Positions 1-9,009 of a stretch of DNA of 24,083 bases are shown piece after piece. The DNA is taken from positions 1 to 24,083 of the forward strand of contig CAMLCW010000029.1 of NCBI GenBank assembly GCA_946478645.1, in the 5' to 3' direction. The first letter of the stretch is position 1, and each line of letters starts with the position of its first letter. The DNA is from an uncultured Variovorax sp. Its GTDB lineage: Bacteria > Pseudomonadota > Gammaproteobacteria > Burkholderiales > Burkholderiaceae. The notes below the pieces were generated by a model. The model searched no databases and had not been told where the DNA came from. It saw nothing but the letters and a program-made list of their open reading frames with translations. Made by a program: the position numbers and the translations under genes.

Positions 1-1191
1 ACCGGCGGCGCCGGGCGCATCTTCGCCGCCTCCACCAACGCCTACATCAACACCGGCGACGGCCTGGGCATGGCCGCGCGCGCCGGCATTCCGCTGCAGG
101 ACATGGAGTTCTGGCAGTTCCACCCGACCGGCGTCGCCGGCGCGGGCGTGCTGCTGACCGAGGGTTGCCGCGGCGAGGGCGCCATCCTCCTGAACAGCAA
201 TGGCGAACGCTTCATGGAGCGCTACGCCCCCACGCTGAAGGACCTGGCGCCGCGCGATTTCGTCTCGCGTTCGATGGACCAGGAGATCAAGGAAGGGCGC
301 GGCTGCGGTCCGAACAAGGACTACGTGCTGCTCAAGCTGGATCACCTGGGCGCCGAGACCATTCACAAGCGGCTGCCCTCCGTGTACGAGATCGGCGTCA
401 ACTTCGCCAACGTCGACATCACCAAGGAACCGATCCCCGTGGTGCCGACGATCCACTACCAGATGGGCGGCATCCCGACCAACATCAACGGCCAGGTGGT
501 GGTGCAGAACGGCGACGTCCACAACCAGGTCGTGAACGGCCTCTATGCGGTGGGCGAATGCTCCTGCGTGAGCGTGCACGGCGCCAACCGCCTCGGCACC
601 AATTCGCTGCTCGACCTGCTGGTGTTCGGCCGTGCGGCCGGCAATCACATCGTCGAGTTCAACGACAAGCACAAGGAACACAAGCCGCTGCCGGCCGATG
701 CGGCCGACCGCACGCTGGAGCGCCTGAACCGCCTCGAAGCCGATGCCGGCGGCGAGTACGCGCAGGACGTGGCCGGCGAGATCCGCGCCGTCATGCAGCA
801 GCACGCCGCCGTGTTCCGCAAGCAGGCCTCGATGGACGAAGGCGTGGTCAAGATCGCCGCCGTGCGCGAGCGCGTCAACGCGATCGGCCTGAAGGACAAG
901 TCGAAGGTGTTCAACACCGCGCGCATCGAGGCGCTCGAGGTCGACAACCTCATCGAGGTGGCCCAGGCCACGATGGTGTCGGCAGCGGCCCGCAAGGAAT
1001 GCCGCGGCGCGCACACGGTCGAGGACTACGAGCGCCCGTCGGACGATCCGGTCGCACCGCTGGGCCGCGACGACGCCAACTGGATGAAGCACACCCTCTG
1101 GTACAGCGAGGGCAGCCGCCTTTCCTACAAGCCGGTCAACCTCAAGCCGCTGACGGTCGACTCCGTTCCTCCCAAGGTCCGTACGTTCTAA
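1..1191 (+). CDS. sdhA: Succinate dehydrogenase flavoprotein subunit, 5' end missing
   Basis: This is the C-terminal two thirds of SdhA, the FAD-carrying catalytic subunit of respiratory complex II, which oxidises succinate to fumarate on the cytoplasmic face of the inner membrane. The reading frame is open from base 1 (first residues TGGAGRIFAAS). Fragment residues align by eye with the E. coli catalytic set: H41 in FHPTG (E. coli H242), R85 in APRDFVSRS (R286), H152 in IHYQMGG (H354) and R197 in NRLGTNSLLDL (R399). The constant offset of 201-202 means about 200 N-terminal residues, including the dinucleotide fold and the FAD-linking histidine, lie upstream of the window. The C-terminus SVPPKVRTF is typical and complete. 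sdhB follows after 30 bases. sdhC and sdhD are expected just upstream. Confidence 0.97.
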   Translation, partial: TGGAGRIFAASTNAYINTGDGLGMAARAGIPLQDMEFWQFHPTGVAGAGVLLTEGCRGEGAILLNSNGERFMERYAPTLKDLAPRDFVSRSMDQEIKEGRGCGPNKDYVLLKLDHLGAETIHKRLPSVYEIGVNFANVDITKEPIPVVPTIHYQMGGIPTNINGQVVVQNGDVHNQVVNGLYAVGECSCVSVHGANRLGTNSLLDLLVFGRAAGNHIVEFNDKHKEHKPLPADAADRTLERLNRLEADAGGEYAQDVAGEIRAVMQQHAAVFRKQASMDEGVVKIAAVRERVNAIGLKDKSKVFNTARIEALEVDNLIEVAQATMVSAAARKECRGAHTVEDYERPSDDPVAPLGRDDANWMKHTLWYSEGSRLSYKPVNLKPLTVDSVPPKVRTF

Positions 1192-1221
1192 GCCAGCAGA
1201 ACAACATCACAAGGTTTCACG

Positions 1222-1923
1222 ATGAAGCGCACATTCCAGATCTACCGCTACGACCCGGACAAGGACGCCAAGCCCTACATGCAGACCATCGAGATCGAAC
1301 TCGACGGCCATGAGCGCATGCTGCTCGACGCCCTGATGAAGCTCAAGGCGCAGGACCCGACGCTGTCGTTCCGCCGCTCGTGCCGCGAAGGCGTCTGCGG
1401 CTCCGACGCGATGAACATCAACGGCAAGAACGGCCTGGCCTGCCTGACGAACATGAACACGCTCAAGGGCACCGTGGTGCTCAAGCCGCTGCCGGGCCTG
1501 CCCGTGATCCGCGACCTGATCGTGGACATGACGCAGTTCTTCAAGCAGTACAACTCGATCAAGCCGTACCTGCAGAACGACAACGTGCCGCCCGAGAAGG
1601 AGCGCCTGCAGTCGCCCGAGGAGCGTGACGAGCTCAACGGCCTCTACGAGTGCATCCTGTGCGCGAGCTGCTCCACCAGCTGCCCGAGCTTCTGGTGGAA
1701 CCCCGACAAGTTCGTGGGCCCCGCCGGCCTGCTGCAGGCCTACCGCTTCATCGCCGACAGCCGCGACGAAGCCACGGCCGAGCGCCTGGACAACCTCGAA
1801 GACCCGTACCGCCTGTTCCGCTGCCACACGATCATGAACTGCGTCGACGTGTGCCCGAAGAACCTGAATCCGACCAAGGCGATCGGCAAGATCAAGGAAC
1901 TGATGGTGCGTCGCGCCATCTGA
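1222..1923 (+). CDS. sdhB: Succinate dehydrogenase iron-sulfur subunit
   Basis: SdhB, 233 residues, passes electrons from the FAD of SdhA to ubiquinone through three iron-sulfur clusters. All ligands are visible. The [2Fe-2S] site is C54, C59, D62 and C74, with Asp in place of one Cys as in E. coli SdhB. The [4Fe-4S] site is C144, C147 and C150, with C154 starting the [3Fe-4S] set completed by C201/C207 and followed by C211 in the last cluster region (CILCASCSTSCPSFWW and CHTIMNCVDVCPKN). Length is normal for the family. The ATG start has an AAGG about 6-9 bases upstream. It sits 30 bases after sdhA and 19 bases before sdhE, in one operon. Nothing is missing or unusual. Confidence 0.98.
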   Translation: MKRTFQIYRYDPDKDAKPYMQTIEIELDGHERMLLDALMKLKAQDPTLSFRRSCREGVCGSDAMNINGKNGLACLTNMNTLKGTVVLKPLPGLPVIRDLIVDMTQFFKQYNSIKPYLQNDNVPPEKERLQSPEERDELNGLYECILCASCSTSCPSFWWNPDKFVGPAGLLQAYRFIADSRDEATAERLDNLEDPYRLFRCHTIMNCVDVCPKNLNPTKAIGKIKELMVRRAI

Positions 1924-1942
1924 TCCCGGACCGAAAGAAGCC

Positions 1943-2266
1943 ATGCAAACCGCCGCCGAACTCGCACAGCCACTCAGCGAACGCGCGCTGAGCAAGCTGA
2001 AATGGCGCTGCCGGCGCGGCCTGCTCGAGAACGACCTGTTCATCGCCCGCTTCTTCGAGCGGCACGAGGCCGGCATCACCGTCGGCCAGGCGGAGGCCAT
2101 GGGGACCTTGATGGACCTGTCGGACAACGATCTCCTCGATCTGCTCCTGCAAAGAAAGGAGCCCGAGCCCGAATGGGCCGGGGCCGAGGTGATCGCATTG
2201 CTGCAGTTGATGCGCACCGACGGTGCGCAGCGACCTGCCTCCTTTGCATCTTCCTCGCCCCCCTGA
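1943..2266 (+). CDS. sdhE: SdhE/CptB family FAD assembly factor
   Basis: A 107-residue protein of the SdhE (YgfY/DUF339) family, which promotes covalent attachment of FAD to SdhA. The family signature is present near the N-terminus: LKWRCRRGLLENDLFIARFF (residues about 19-38), containing the RGxxE motif (R-G-L-L-E) known to be needed for flavinylation. The later acidic helix segment MDLSDNDLLDLLL also fits. The C-terminal 20 or so residues (QRPASFASSSPP) are low-complexity and probably disordered. The ATG has a purine-rich GAAAGAAG just upstream. The position directly after sdhB, with gltA 24 bases downstream, is the usual betaproteobacterial arrangement and supports the assignment independently of the sequence. 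Confidence 0.93.
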   Translation: MQTAAELAQPLSERALSKLKWRCRRGLLENDLFIARFFERHEAGITVGQAEAMGTLMDLSDNDLLDLLLQRKEPEPEWAGAEVIALLQLMRTDGAQRPASFASSSPP

Positions 2267-2290
2267 ATACTCCTTAGAAAGAAACCCGAA

Positions 2291-3601
2291 ATGAAAGCTT
2301 CCGATTCCAAGGCCACGCTGTCGTTCAGCAATGGCGGCGACAACGTCGAACTGCCGATCTACAAGGGCACCATCGGCCCCGACGTGATCGACATCCGCAA
2401 GCTCTATGCGCAAACCGGCATGTTCACGTACGACCCGGGTTTCATGTCGACGGCCGCATGTCAGTCGGCCATCACCTACATCGACGGCGACAAGGGCGAG
2501 CTGCTCTACCGCGGCTACCCGATCGAGCAACTCGCCACCAACTGCGACTTCCTCGAGACCTGCCACCTGCTGCTGTACGGCGAGCTGCCCGACGCGACCA
2601 AGAAGGCGAACTTCACCAAGCTCGTGACCAACCACACGATGGTCAACGAGCAGATGCAGTTCTTCCTGCGCGGCTTCCGCCGCGACGCGCACCCGATGGC
2701 CATCATGACGGGCCTGGTCGGCGCGCTGTCGGCCTTCTATCATGACAGCACGGACATCAACAATCCCGAGCACCGCGAGATCGCCGCGATCCGCCTGATC
2801 GCGAAGATGCCCACGCTCGTGGCCATGGCCTACAAGTACACGATCGGCCAGCCGTACATGTACCCGAAGAACGACCTGAGCTATGCAGGCAACTTCCTGC
2901 ACATGATGTTCGCGACGCCGTGCGAGGAGTACAAGGTGAACCCGGTGCTCGAGCGCGCGCTCGACCGCATCTTCATCCTGCACGCGGACCACGAGCAGAA
3001 CGCCTCTACCTCGACCGTGCGCCTGTGCGGCTCGTCGGGCACCAACCCGTTCGCGGCGATCGCGGCCGGCGTGGCCTGCCTCTGGGGCCCGGCCCACGGC
3101 GGCGCCAACGAGGCGGCGCTCAACATGCTGTACGACATCCAGCGTGAAGGCGGCGTCGAGAAGATCGGCGAGTTCATCAAGAAGGTCAAGGACAAGAACT
3201 CGAACGTCAAGCTCATGGGCTTCGGCCACCGGGTCTACAAGAACTACGACCCGCGCGCCAAGCTGATGCAGGAGACCTGCAACGAAGTGCTGACCGAACT
3301 GGGCCTGGAGCAGGATCCGCTGTTCAAGCTCGCCAAGGAGCTCGAGAAGATCGCCCTCGAGGACGAGTACTTCGTCTCGCGCAAGCTCTACCCGAACGTC
3401 GACTTCTATTCGGGCATCGTGCAGCGCGCCATTGGCATCCCGGTGCCGCTGTTCACCGCGATCTTCGCGCTCGCGCGCACGGTCGGCTGGATCGCCCAGC
3501 TCAACGAGATGATCGGCGACCCCGAGTACAAGATCGGCCGCCCGCGCCAACTGTTCGAAGGTTCGCCCAAGCGCGACGTGAAGCCGATCTCGGCCCGCTG
3601 A
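2291..3601 (+). CDS. gltA: Type II citrate synthase
   Basis: Citrate synthase, 436 residues, condenses acetyl-CoA and oxaloacetate at the entry of the TCA cycle. It is the long Gram-negative type II form, normally hexameric and NADH-sensitive. Catalytic residues by alignment with E. coli: H269 ([10 protein letters not shown]), H313 ([13 protein letters not shown]) and D371 (NVDFYSGI). The segment [16 protein letters not shown] (residues 229-244) and the C-terminal GRPRQLF are also standard. C211 in [10 protein letters not shown] occupies the position of the NADH-site cysteine of the E. coli enzyme, which suggests, but does not prove, allosteric control. Spacing of 24 bases to sdhE and the strong terminator immediately after the stop indicate that gltA is the last gene of the sdh operon. 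Confidence 0.98.
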   Translation: MKASDSKATLSFSNGGDNVELPIYKGTIGPDVIDIRKLYAQTGMFTYDPGFMSTAACQSAITYIDGDKGELLYRGYPIEQLATNCDFLETCHLLLYGELPDATKKANFTKLVTNHTMVNEQMQFFLRGFRRDAHPMAIMTGLVGALSAFYHDSTDINNPEHREIAAIRLIAKMPTLVAMAYKYTIGQPYMYPKNDLSYAGNFLHMMFATPCEEYKVNPVLERALDRIFILHADHEQNASTSTVRLCGSSGTNPFAAIAAGVACLWGPAHGGANEAALNMLYDIQREGGVEKIGEFIKKVKDKNSNVKLMGFGHRVYKNYDPRAKLMQETCNEVLTELGLEQDPLFKLAKELEKIALEDEYFVSRKLYPNVDFYSGIVQRAIGIPVPLFTAIFALARTVGWIAQLNEMIGDPEYKIGRPRQLFEGSPKRDVKPISAR

Positions 3602-3622
3602 GCCACTGCAGCTCATGCACCC

Positions 3623-3650
3623 AAAAAGGCTGCCCACGGGCAGCCTTTTT
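3623..3650 (+). terminator. Intrinsic terminator after gltA
   Basis: A perfect 28-base palindrome: arms of 13 bases (AAAAAGGCTGCCC and its complement) around AC, with a GC-rich core and a run of five T at the 3' side. It begins 21 bases after the gltA stop. The A run before the stem makes it potentially bidirectional, but there is no converging gene here. It should end the sdh-gltA transcript. Confidence 0.93.
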
Positions 3651-3749
3651 GCGTCTTGGCTGACACGGGCGGCATGGCGCGGCGCTAGGTTCGGACACGA
3701 GGCTCGATTCCGACCTTGTTTTTTTCAACCTTCTGTCAGGAGACCCGTC

Positions 3750-3890
3750 ATGAAGCAAATCACCGCGCTGATCGCCGTCGCTTTCGCACTCGCCATTCCG
3801 CTGAGTGGCTGCAACACCTTCCGGGGTGCCGGACAGGACATTCAGAAAGGTGGCGAAAAGGTCGAGGACGCAGCCAAGCGGCGCCAGTAA
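3750..3890 (+). CDS. Entericidin-family small lipoprotein
   Basis: A 46-residue protein with an N-terminal lipoprotein signal (MKQITALIAVAFALAIPLSG), lipobox LSGC and lipid-accepting C21. The mature part begins CNTFRGAGQDIQKGGEKVEDAA, the entericidin A/B family pattern (CNTxxGxGxDIxxGGxxIxxAA). These are tiny membrane lipoproteins. In E. coli the EcnA/EcnB pair is described as an antidote and a bacteriolytic toxin. Only one copy is visible here, so a toxin-antidote pair is not supported. The ATG at 3750 is chosen because it starts the signal peptide and has CAGGAGA 6-12 bases upstream; the frame is open further upstream (an ATG at 3615) but that part overlaps the gltA terminator. No close promoter match was convincing. 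GC-rich palindromic sequence (GGGCCGGCCC, 3906-3915) follows the stop. Confidence 0.88.
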   Translation: MKQITALIAVAFALAIPLSGCNTFRGAGQDIQKGGEKVEDAAKRRQ

Positions 3891-3962
3891 GCGCTCGCGG
3901 GGGGCGGGCCGGCCCCATGCCCGGGCGCCGGCTCGCAACTCGTCGCCCCAGAGCAACGAGCC

Positions 3963-4031
3963 CATCGCAGATGGCGATGGCATCGCATTGAAAACCGGGG
4001 GAAAATGGCGAACTCATCGCAAAACGCGATG
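3963..4031 (+). promoter_or_regulatory. Twin LysR-type operator upstream of the LysR gene
   Basis: Two copies of the exact palindrome CATCGC-N5-GCGATG lie at 3963-3979 and 4015-4031, 52 bases apart (about five helical turns). Each has T and A separated by 11 bases (T3965/A3977 and T4017/A4029), the T-N11-A geometry of LysR-family binding boxes. The first copy extends to seven base pairs per arm (3962-3980). An extra half-site CATCGC follows at 3981-3986. A TTGAAA at 3988-3993 could be a -35 element, with a weak AACTCA 17 bases on (4011-4016) as -10, so the second box would cover the -10 and start site. The repeats are seen directly; binding by the downstream regulator and autorepression are inferred. 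Confidence 0.72.
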
Positions 4032-4042
4032 CCGCCACCCCC

Positions 4043-4990
4043 ATGAGCACCTCCGAACGCAACTTCGCCCGCCGCATCGACCTCACGTCGCTGCAGCTGT
4101 TCGTGGCCGTTTGCGAGCTCGGCAGCATCGGGCGCGCGGCTGAACGCGAGTTCATCGCCGCGTCGGCCATCAGCAAGCGGCTGTCCGACCTGGAGGCCAC
4201 CCTCGGCACCCCCCTGCTCTACCGCCATGCGCGCGGCGTCGACCTCACGCCCGCGGGCGAGAGCCTGCTGCACCACGCGCGCTCGGTGCTCTACAGCCTC
4301 GAGAAGATGCAGGGCGAACTCAGCGAATACGCCGACGGCGTGCGCGGCCATGTGCGGGTGCACGCGAACATTTCGGCGATCGTGCAGTTCCTCCCCGAGG
4401 ATCTCGGCGTGTTCTCGCGCGCCCACGAGGCGATCAAGATCGACCTCGAGGAGCACCTGAGCAGCGAGGTGATCCGCGCGGTGCAGGAAGGCGCCGCCGA
4501 TCTCGGCGTCTGCCACGTGGCCGGCGGCGCAGGCGAGCTGCAGAGCCTCCCGTACCGCCATGACCGCCTCGCGCTGATCGTTCCCTCAGGCCATGCGCTC
4601 GCTGCGCGCGGCCGCATCGGCTTTGTCGAGTCGCTCGAGTTCGACCATGTCGGCCTGCACACCAACAGTTCGATCTACGTCGCGATGCACGAGGCCGCAC
4701 TCGCCGCCGGCCGCAGCATCAAGCTGCGCATCCACGTCACCGGGCTCGACGCCATGTGCCGCATGATCGAGAACGGCCTGGGCGTGGGCGTGATGCCCGC
4801 GCGCGCCTTCGAACTCATGCACGACGGCATCGGCCGCGGCCTCGCGAGCGTGGCGCTCGACGACGCCTGGGCCGAACGCGAGATCCGGCTGGTGGCGCGC
4901 GACTTCTCCACCCTGCCCGTCGCAGCGCGCTCGCTGGTGAATCACCTGCACGCGGCCGCGGGCGCCAGCGAGCAGCCGCTCGCGGCATAG
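4043..4990 (+). CDS. LysR-family transcriptional regulator
   Basis: A 315-residue LysR-type regulator. The winged helix-turn-helix covers about residues 14-74 ([20 protein letters not shown], then [22 protein letters not shown] and [13 protein letters not shown]). The effector-binding domain covers about residues 95-300, ending in the usual [14 protein letters not shown] segment. Its ligand cannot be told from the sequence. The gene stands 39 bases upstream of leuC on the same strand, so it may control or share transcription with leuCD, but the paired CATCGC-N5-GCGATG boxes lie only before the regulator itself, not in the leuC gap. The ATG is placed by homology: there is no good Shine-Dalgarno sequence just before it (GCCGCCACCCCC), and the second operator ends 11 bases upstream. 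Confidence 0.93.
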   Translation: MSTSERNFARRIDLTSLQLFVAVCELGSIGRAAEREFIAASAISKRLSDLEATLGTPLLYRHARGVDLTPAGESLLHHARSVLYSLEKMQGELSEYADGVRGHVRVHANISAIVQFLPEDLGVFSRAHEAIKIDLEEHLSSEVIRAVQEGAADLGVCHVAGGAGELQSLPYRHDRLALIVPSGHALAARGRIGFVESLEFDHVGLHTNSSIYVAMHEAALAAGRSIKLRIHVTGLDAMCRMIENGLGVGVMPARAFELMHDGIGRGLASVALDDAWAEREIRLVARDFSTLPVAARSLVNHLHAAAGASEQPLAA

Positions 4991-5029
4991 ACACAATCCA
5001 GTTTCCCCACGAAAGACCAAGAGACCGAC

Positions 5030-6451
5030 ATGGCACGCACGCTCTACGACAAGATCTGGGACGAACACGTCGTCCACACCGAGGAGGACGGCACCGCGAT
5101 CCTCTACATCGACCGCCACCTGGTGCACGAAGTCACCAGCCCGCAGGCCTTCGAGGGCCTGCGCGAGGCGGGCCGCAAGCTGTGGCGCATCAGCTCCGTG
5201 GTGGCCACGGCCGACCACAACACGCCCACCACGGGCTGGGAGCGCGGCTACGAAGGCATTGCCGACCCGACCAGCAAGGAGCAGGTCACCACGCTCGACA
5301 AGAACATCGCCGAATTCGGCGCCGCGGCGTTCTTCCCGTTCCTGAGCAAGCGCCAGGGCATCGTGCACGTGATCGGCCCCGAATCGGGCGCCACGCTGCC
5401 CGGCATGACCGTGGTCTGCGGCGACTCGCACACCTCCACGCACGGTGCCTTCGGCGCACTCGCGCACGGCATCGGCACCAGCGAGGTCGAGCACGTCATG
5501 GCCACCCAGACCCTGCTGGGCAAGAAGGCGAAGAACATGCTCGTGAAGGTCGAGGGCAAGCTGCCGCTGGGCTGCACCGCCAAGGACATCGTGCTGGCGA
5601 TCATCGGCAAGATCGGCACCGCCGGCGGCACCGGCTACACCATCGAGTTCGCCGGCTCCGCGATCCGCGACCTGAGCATGGAAGGCCGCATGACGGTCTG
5701 CAACATGGCCATCGAAGCCGGCGCGCGCGCAGGACTGGTGGCGGTCGACGACAAGACGCTGAGCTATGTGAAGGGCCGCCCGCTCGCGCCCACCGGCGTC
5801 GAATGGGACCAGGCCGTGAGCTACTGGCGCACGCTGCATTCCGATGCGGGCGCGCATTTCGACGCAGTGGTCGAGCTCGACGCCACGCAGATCCAGCCGC
5901 AGGTGACCTGGGGCACCTCGCCCGAGATGGTGGTGCCCATCGACGGCCGCGTGCCCGATCCCGAGAAGGAAAAGGACGCGAGCAGGCGCGGCGCCATCGA
6001 GCGCGCGCTGGTCTACATGGGCCTGGAGCCGAACAAGGCGATGGACGACATCTTCATCGACAAGGTGTTCATCGGCTCGTGCACCAACAGCCGCATCGAG
6101 GACATGCGCGAGGCCGCCGCCGTGGTGAAGAAGCTCGGCCAGAAGGTCGCGAAGAACGTGAAGCTCGCGATGGTGGTGCCTGGCTCGGGCGTGGTGAAGG
6201 AGCAGGCCGAGCGCGAGGGCCTGGACCAGATCTTCAAGGCCGCGGGCTTCGAATGGCGCGAGCCCGGCTGCTCGATGTGCCTGGCGATGAACGCCGACCG
6301 GCTCGAGCCCGGCGAGCGCTGCGCCTCGACCAGCAACCGCAACTTCGAAGGCCGCCAGGGCGCCGGCGGACGCACCCACCTCGTGAGCCCGGCCATGGCC
6401 GCGGCCGCGGCCGTCCACGGCCACTTCGTCGACGTGCGCAAGTTCGCCTGA
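5030..6451 (+). CDS. leuC: 3-isopropylmalate dehydratase large subunit
   Basis: LeuC, 473 residues, pairs with LeuD to convert 2-isopropylmalate to 3-isopropylmalate in leucine synthesis. It belongs to the aconitase superfamily. The three cysteines binding the [4Fe-4S] cluster are visible: C351 ([13 protein letters not shown]), C414 and C417 ([13 protein letters not shown]). The N-terminal [15 protein letters not shown] and the [21 protein letters not shown] segment are typical. The start has AAGAGA about 10 bases upstream. The gap from the LysR gene contains an ACACAAT at 4991-4997 that could be a -10 element with its -35 inside the regulator gene; this is weak. leuD follows after 14 bases. 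Confidence 0.97.
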   Translation: MARTLYDKIWDEHVVHTEEDGTAILYIDRHLVHEVTSPQAFEGLREAGRKLWRISSVVATADHNTPTTGWERGYEGIADPTSKEQVTTLDKNIAEFGAAAFFPFLSKRQGIVHVIGPESGATLPGMTVVCGDSHTSTHGAFGALAHGIGTSEVEHVMATQTLLGKKAKNMLVKVEGKLPLGCTAKDIVLAIIGKIGTAGGTGYTIEFAGSAIRDLSMEGRMTVCNMAIEAGARAGLVAVDDKTLSYVKGRPLAPTGVEWDQAVSYWRTLHSDAGAHFDAVVELDATQIQPQVTWGTSPEMVVPIDGRVPDPEKEKDASRRGAIERALVYMGLEPNKAMDDIFIDKVFIGSCTNSRIEDMREAAAVVKKLGQKVAKNVKLAMVVPGSGVVKEQAEREGLDQIFKAAGFEWREPGCSMCLAMNADRLEPGERCASTSNRNFEGRQGAGGRTHLVSPAMAAAAAVHGHFVDVRKFA

Positions 6452-6465
6452 TCTGGAGACCACAC

Positions 6466-7116
6466 ATGCAGAAATTCACCGTACACCAAGGCCTCGTGGC
6501 ACCGATGGACCGCGAGAACGTCGACACCGACGCGATCATCCCGAAGCAGTTCCTCAAGTCGATCAAGCGCACCGGCTTCGGCCAGAACCTCTTCGACGAG
6601 TGGCGCTACCTGGACGCCGGCTTTCCGGGCCAGGACCCGGCCAGCCGCAAGCCCAACCCCGACTTCGTGCTGAACCAGCCGCGCTATGCGGGCGCCTCGA
6701 TCCTGCTCGCGCGCAAGAACTTCGGCTGCGGCTCGTCGCGCGAACATGCGCCCTGGGCACTCGACCAGTACGGCTTCCGCGCGATCATTGCGCCGAGCTA
6801 TGCCGACATCTTCTTCAACAACAGCTTCAAGAACGGACTGCTGCCGATCGTGCTGCCCGAGGCGCAGGTCGCCCAGCTGTTCGACGAGACCTTCGCGTTC
6901 CCGGGCTACACGCTGACCATCGACCTGGAGCGCCAGGTGGTCGTGAAGCCCGACGGCGGCGAGTTCGCGTTCGACGTGCAGGCTTTCCGCAAGTACTGCC
7001 TCGTCAACGGCCTCGACGACATCGGCCTCACGCTGCGCCATGAGGACAAGATCAAGGCCTTCGAAGCCGAACGGCTCGCGTCGAAGCCCTGGCTGGCGCA
7101 TACGATGATCAGCTGA
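6466..7116 (+). CDS. leuD: 3-isopropylmalate dehydratase small subunit
   Basis: LeuD, 216 residues, is the swivel-domain partner of LeuC. Characteristic segments are [14 protein letters not shown] near residues 20-33, [15 protein letters not shown] in the middle, and the C-terminal WL(A) motif of the proteobacterial form. The ATG at 6466 follows GGAG at 6455-6458, a good Shine-Dalgarno, 14 bases after the leuC stop, so the two subunits are surely cotranscribed. The frame is open a long way upstream through the leuC gene, but that extension is only an out-of-frame reading of leuC. Length is normal. A long inverted repeat begins 10 bases after the stop. Confidence 0.97.
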   Translation: MQKFTVHQGLVAPMDRENVDTDAIIPKQFLKSIKRTGFGQNLFDEWRYLDAGFPGQDPASRKPNPDFVLNQPRYAGASILLARKNFGCGSSREHAPWALDQYGFRAIIAPSYADIFFNNSFKNGLLPIVLPEAQVAQLFDETFAFPGYTLTIDLERQVVVKPDGGEFAFDVQAFRKYCLVNGLDDIGLTLRHEDKIKAFEAERLASKPWLAHTMIS

Positions 7117-7126
7117 AAATCAGGAG

Positions 7127-7250
7127 CGGACTTCCGGACGCAGAGGACGCAAAGGTTCCGCAAAGAGCGCAATACAAGAAATTGAATGTTCCCTCGGGTT
7201 CTTTTGCGTACTCTGCGAAATCTTTGCGTCCTCTGCGTCCGGAAGTCCGT
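7127..7250. repeat. Long inverted repeat between leuD and leuB
   Basis: The left arm (7127-7154) is a perfect 28-base reverse complement of the right arm (7222-7249). Pairing continues, with 12 of the next 17 positions matching, to about 7171 and 7205. The result is a stem of about 45 bases with a loop of about 33 bases. Each arm is itself built of short GC-AGAG/GC-AAAG units (for example GACGCAGAGGACGCAAAG) with a period of roughly 9-11 bases. It fills most of the 169-base leuD-leuB gap. I know this kind of CGCAGAG-type palindrome as a dispersed intergenic element in several proteobacteria, but I cannot verify copies here. In RNA it would form a very stable hairpin within the leu transcript. 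Confidence 0.9.
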
Positions 7251-7285
7251 CTTTTCTCCACCCCCAACAACTCCCCAAACGTCCA

Positions 7286-8356
<1,071 letters not shown>

Positions 8357-8362
8357 CAGTTG

Positions 8363-8410
8363 CTTGCTGCGGCGCAACTGCTGCCGCAGCAAGACTCGCG
8401 GCAGTCTTGC
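8363..8410. terminator. Overlapping hairpins at the leuB/hupE convergent junction
   Basis: Two inverted repeats share bases. The first has 11-base perfect arms CTTGCTGCGGC (8363-8373) and its complement (8383-8393) around a 9-base loop. The second has 8-base arms GCAAGACT (8389-8396) and AGTCTTGC (8403-8410) around 6 bases. They share 8389-8393 and so cannot form together. No T run follows on either strand, so they are not textbook intrinsic terminators. Their place between the stops of two facing genes suggests transcript end protection or termination, which is inferred. Confidence 0.5.
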
Positions 8411-9009
8411 TAGCCCAGTGCGCGGCTGGCCAGCAAGCAGCAGCCGAACACCGCGACCAGCCAGCCGCAGCCGCGCAGCAGCCGTTGGCCCGCACTGCTG
8501 CGCCGCGCGAAATGGCCCGCCACCAGGCCTGCGACGTGCAGCATCGCGGTGGTGGTCAGAAAGCCAAGGGTGGCCCACACGGGTTGCTCGAGCACCGTCA
8601 GTTCATAGCCATGCAGGTAGCCGTGGCAAAAACCGAAGGCGCCCACCGCGGCGGCAGCGGGGATGGTTGCGGTGCGCCTGTCCAACGCAATCGCCAATCC
8701 CAACAGCAAGACCGACAACGCCACCCCGAATTCGACACCCGCCAAGTCGATCAGCTGAAAACCGACCACGCCGCCGACCAGCATGAAAGACAGGAAGGCG
8801 ACTGGCACACCCCACACGGCACGGCCGCCGAGCTGAACGCTCCATGCGCCGACTGCGATCATGGCCGCCAGGTGGTCGGCGCCGGTCAGCGGATGCAGCC
8901 ATGCCGAAAGCACCCCGGTGCCGCCGGCGTGCGCCTGCGCTGCCATGCTCACTCCCGCGCCGCAGACCCACACGCCCCCCGCACGGATGCGCCTGATGAC
9001 AGGATTCAT
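8410..9009 (-). CDS. HupE/UreJ-family membrane protein, probable nickel or cobalt permease
   Basis: A 199-residue integral membrane protein with a hydrophobic, signal-like N-terminus (MNPVIRRIRAGGVWVCGAGV) and about six further membrane segments. It carries the HupE/UreJ signatures LHPLTGADHLAAM (H39, D45, H46) and FCHGYLHGYE (H129, H133, E136), with another His in TTAMLHVAG (H168). Family members are linked to nickel supply for hydrogenase or urease, and some transport nickel or cobalt. The start at 9009 is chosen because its ATG overlaps the stop of the upstream gene as ATGA and because TTGGAGTC precedes it. No hydrogenase or urease gene is present in the window. The histidine positions agree with metal transport; the actual metal is not shown. 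Confidence 0.88.
   Translation of the reverse strand: MNPVIRRIRAGGVWVCGAGVSMAAQAHAGGTGVLSAWLHPLTGADHLAAMIAVGAWSVQLGGRAVWGVPVAFLSFMLVGGVVGFQLIDLAGVEFGVALSVLLLGLAIALDRRTATIPAAAAVGAFGFCHGYLHGYELTVLEQPVWATLGFLTTTAMLHVAGLVAGHFARRSSAGQRLLRGCGWLVAVFGCCLLASRALG

Noticed and set aside
1380..1450. Missing cysteine in the SdhB [2Fe-2S] motif as a defect
   Set aside because: Asp at this position (D62) is also found in E. coli SdhB and is a normal ligand variation.
1892..3637. A 581-residue minus-strand frame opposite sdhE and gltA
   Set aside because: Antisense shadow of gltA, without recognisable motif or ribosome-binding site.
4586..6463. A 625-residue minus-strand frame opposite lysR and leuC
   Set aside because: Composition (His, Val, Gly, Ala, Arg runs) is the usual antisense shadow of GC-rich genes; leuC on the + strand has all catalytic residues.
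4756..7116. A continuous 786-codon frame ending in LeuD, which could suggest a LeuD fusion
   Set aside because: The first 570 codons are arginine-rich out-of-frame reading of lysR and leuC. LeuD begins at 6466 with a good ribosome-binding site.
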